A program made the translations under genes and the position numbers. A DNA stretch of 64,000 nt from Bremerella volcania (GTDB lineage Bacteria > Planctomycetota > Planctomycetia > Pirellulales > Pirellulaceae), in contig NZ_CP036289.1 of NCBI RefSeq assembly GCF_007748115.1, forward strand, positions 2,108,001 to 2,172,000, read 5' to 3'. Under the pieces are notes generated by a model. The model saw only the letters and a list, made by a program, of their open reading frames with translations. It was not told the origin of the DNA and searched no databases. This document shows, one piece after another, positions 62,065 to 64,000 of this stretch (positions are counted from its first letter, which is position 1; every line of letters starts with the position of its first letter).

Positions 62065-63605
62065 ACCGAATTCTCGTCTTCGTACGCGAGAATCGCTTCG
62101 ACGATGCCGTCCATCGTGTAGACCTTCGCTTCAACGGTTACTTCGTACCCTAGCTGGCGGATCGTGTCGGATGTGATTGGGCTGATGCTGACGATGTTGC
62201 TGCTCTTCATCACTTCGGGAACCAACTGAGCCGTTGCCCGTGCGATCGCACTGCTGGTGACGATGACCCAATCGAACCCGGTTGACTCCATCTGCCGCTG
62301 CACCTCTGGTGAAACCTGCGTGACGTCGGTGCTTTGGTAGGCGATCACTTCCGTCACGTCGGCGCCATGCTGGGTCAGACCCGCCGGCAGCACGTCGCGT
62401 CCGCGTGAAGCTCGCGGCAGTAGAACGCGTTTGCCGGCGACCTGGTCGGCCATCGCTGCGACCAACGATTCGGCTCGGTACTCGTCCGGGATGACGTCGG
62501 CCTTGAAGCCATAGTAGTGCAGCTGTTCGGCCGTGCCAGGGCCAATCGCGCCGATCTTCAGGTGCCCCAGCAGGCGGAAGTCGAAGCCCAGAGCGCGGAG
62601 GCGTTCCATGAAGAACACCACGCCGTTGCGGCTGGAGAAGGCAATCCAATCGAACGATTTCAAGTTGGCGATCGCATCGTTGAGCGGGGCCTGGTCGCTG
62701 GCGAAATTGATATCGATAGCCGGCTGCACGAAGACTTCCGCGCCCAATTCCGCCAGCGGCAAACGCAGTTCAGATGCCTGGTGCTCCGGACGCGTAATGA
62801 GGAACGATTGTCCGAACAGCGCCCGCTCTTCGAACCAGTTCGGGATGCTTTGGTCCTGGGCGACTTCCCCTACCACGGTAATCACCGGCGGGCGAATCTT
62901 TGATCCGGAATGCAGCAGGTTGGGGATCTCGCCCAACGTGCAGCGAAACGTTTCCTGGTCAGGCCAACTGCAGCGGCGGATGATCGCGCACGGCGTATCG
63001 GCTGACTTGCCATGGGCAATCAACTGGGCCGACCACTGCGGAGCCGTAGTGACCCCCATGTAGAAGACCAGCGTCCCGGGGAAACTGGCCAGGCTGGCGA
63101 AATCGATCGCCGAGCCATCCTTGCCGGGCTTTTCGTGCCCCGTAACGAACGCGACCGCCGAGGCGTAGTCGGAGTGGGTCAATGGAATACCGGCATAGGC
63201 GCTGGCAGCCAAGGCCGTGGTGATGCCAGGCACAATCTGAAACGGCACGTCGGCGGCCCGCAGGGCTTCGATCTCTTCGGTGGCCCTGGCGAAGACGGTC
63301 GGATCGCCGCTTTTCAGCCGGACGACCTTTTTGCCCTGCTTGGCCTGGGCGATCATCTCTTCGTTGATTCGATCTTGCGACCACAGCTTGCGCTGGGCAT
63401 GGCTACCCAGGCAGTGCATCTCGTCGGCTGAAATGGCGTACTCGAGCAGTTCCGGGTTCGAGAGGTAGTCGTACAGGACCACGTCCGCCTGCCGCAGGCA
63501 CTGGATGCCGCGCTGCGTGATCAGACCCGCGTCACCGGGCCCGCTACCTACCAGATAGACGGTTCCGGTTCCTGCGTCAGCGGAATCTTGATCGGTGGGT
63601 GTCAC
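62061..63605 (-). CDS. cobA: Bifunctional uroporphyrinogen-III methyltransferase / synthase (CobA-HemD fusion)
   Basis: The N-terminal ~255 residues are a SAM-uroporphyrinogen III C-methyltransferase (VYLVGSGPGDAGLITQRG near 16, LYDYLSNPELL near 44, VVRLKSGDPTVFA near 94), which makes precorrin-2 for siroheme. The C-terminal ~250 residues are uroporphyrinogen-III synthase (TRPEHQASELRLPLAELG near 273, DWIAFSSRNGVVFF near 319). At 514 aa this is the usual CobA-HemD fusion length. The start is GTG, with GAGGGA five nt before it. NirB at 4-7 kb needs siroheme, so the two are metabolically linked. No separate CysG oxidase/ferrochelatase is seen here. Confidence 0.93.
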   Translation of the reverse strand: MTPTDQDSADAGTGTVYLVGSGPGDAGLITQRGIQCLRQADVVLYDYLSNPELLEYAISADEMHCLGSHAQRKLWSQDRINEEMIAQAKQGKKVVRLKSGDPTVFARATEEIEALRAADVPFQIVPGITTALAASAYAGIPLTHSDYASAVAFVTGHEKPGKDGSAIDFASLASFPGTLVFYMGVTTAPQWSAQLIAHGKSADTPCAIIRRCSWPDQETFRCTLGEIPNLLHSGSKIRPPVITVVGEVAQDQSIPNWFEERALFGQSFLITRPEHQASELRLPLAELGAEVFVQPAIDINFASDQAPLNDAIANLKSFDWIAFSSRNGVVFFMERLRALGFDFRLLGHLKIGAIGPGTAEQLHYYGFKADVIPDEYRAESLVAAMADQVAGKRVLLPRASRGRDVLPAGLTQHGADVTEVIAYQSTDVTQVSPEVQRQMESTGFDWVIVTSSAIARATAQLVPEVMKSSNIVSISPITSDTIRQLGYEVTVEAKVYTMDGIVEAILAYEDENSV

Positions 63606-63771
63606 AGCGGTCCCTCAAAAGAGAGGTTTTAGGCATGGAAAATTACGCTTCCCTGATTTAAAACGAATCCACCCTCTGACGGAAGCGGTTGATACAATAG
63701 GAGTAACGGATTATTGTGCTTGGCAAGAACTAAAAACTCCTCACGCGTATCTGATTGATTTGGCCCGGCTT

Positions 63772-64000
63772 ATGTCTGACGGTGGAAGTTTCTCAGTATC
63801 TGAAGATGCCGACTACGAGGTCTCGCCTGCACTGCGCACTCAGTTGCAGCGGCTGTTTGACCACGCAACGCAAATGATGAGCAAGCCTAAGTACGACTAT
63901 GACTACGCGCATAGTCTACTGGGGGATTGCTGCAAGAAAGACCCGGCGAACCTGGTTTACGTCGAGAAGATGCTCGAAAACCTGGACCTGAAGTTCAAAG
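63772..64000 (+). CDS. 5' end of a gene, probably a TPR-type protein (partial)
   Basis: An open frame from ATG 63772 runs off the window edge. The 76 visible residues (MSDGGSFSVSEDADYEVSPA...) have helical spacing of the type seen in tetratricopeptide-repeat proteins (YDYDYAHSLLGDCCKKDP and NLVYVEKMLENLDLKF). No signal peptide is visible. The call TPR rests on spacing and composition only. The ~165 bp in front of it are gene-free and form a divergent promoter region with the CobA-HemD gene. Confidence 0.6.
   Translation, partial: MSDGGSFSVSEDADYEVSPALRTQLQRLFDHATQMMSKPKYDYDYAHSLLGDCCKKDPANLVYVEKMLENLDLKFK

Overview
The window looks like a chromosomal segment of a planctomycete of the order Pirellulales (Blastopirellula/Bremerella-like). 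This is inferred from protein families, not from a marker gene: a prepilin-type DUF1559 protein, DUF1570, DUF1573, DUF3500 and DUF4416 proteins, a cysteine-rich beta-barrel porin, a Tat-exported terpene-cyclase-like repeat protein and a metallophosphoesterase/tetraheme lipoprotein. Base composition is moderately GC-rich. GTG and TTG starts are common. No rRNA, tRNA, CRISPR array, transposase, integrase or prophage gene was seen. Most of the window is ordinary, densely packed chromosome.

Layout. 0.3-3.8 kb: ribF-nrnA, then three small zinc-ribbon proteins, one carrying six exact 10-residue repeats. 4.1-7.2 kb: a NirB nitrite reductase fused to a Rieske NirD domain. 7.5-13.9 kb (minus): a probable operon for an envelope polymer and redox lipoprotein (WecA-like transferase, O-antigen ligase/TPR protein, DUF1573 protein, tetraheme metallophosphoesterase). 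14-17.7 kb: DUF4416 protein, porin and pseudopilin-like protein, with clear terminators. 17.7-26.8 kb: proS, a YhaM-like exonuclease, an LpxH-like hydrolase with a glycosyltransferase, rnr and an aminotransferase. 26.8-32.6 kb: poorly characterised genes, an ABC ATPase and several intergenic inverted repeats. 33-38.7 kb: trpB-trpA, mutM, a DUF3500 protein and a DUF1570 metallopeptidase-like protein. 38.7-43.3 kb: the nitrogen-control operon amtB-PII-glnD. 43.7-50.6 kb: WD40/PD40-like protein, Nudix hydrolase, transglutaminase lipoprotein, unknowns and an XdhC/MocA-like pair. 50.8-58.5 kb: an exported methyltransferase, an ABM monooxygenase with trpE, mcsA-mcsB, a large Tim44-like/zinc-ribbon/TerB protein and coaD. 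58.5-64 kb: a membrane protein, a class V aminotransferase, a tiny membrane protein, the terpene-cyclase-like protein, a CobA-HemD fusion and the 5' end of a further gene.

Functional links. NirB-NirD (nitrite to ammonium), AmtB/PII/GlnD (ammonium uptake and sensing) and CobA-HemD (precorrin-2 for siroheme) all bear on nitrogen assimilation, although they are spread over 60 kb. The trp genes are split (trpBA at 34 kb, trpE at 52 kb).

The least expected structures are: a degenerate tandem array of five units at exactly 20-bp spacing (55401-55500) upstream of the Tim44-like/TerB gene; the internal duplication in that gene's product; the decapeptide-repeat zinc-ribbon protein; and intergenic inverted repeats built from CACGGAT-type units. 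All names rest on reading motifs by eye; no database search was run.
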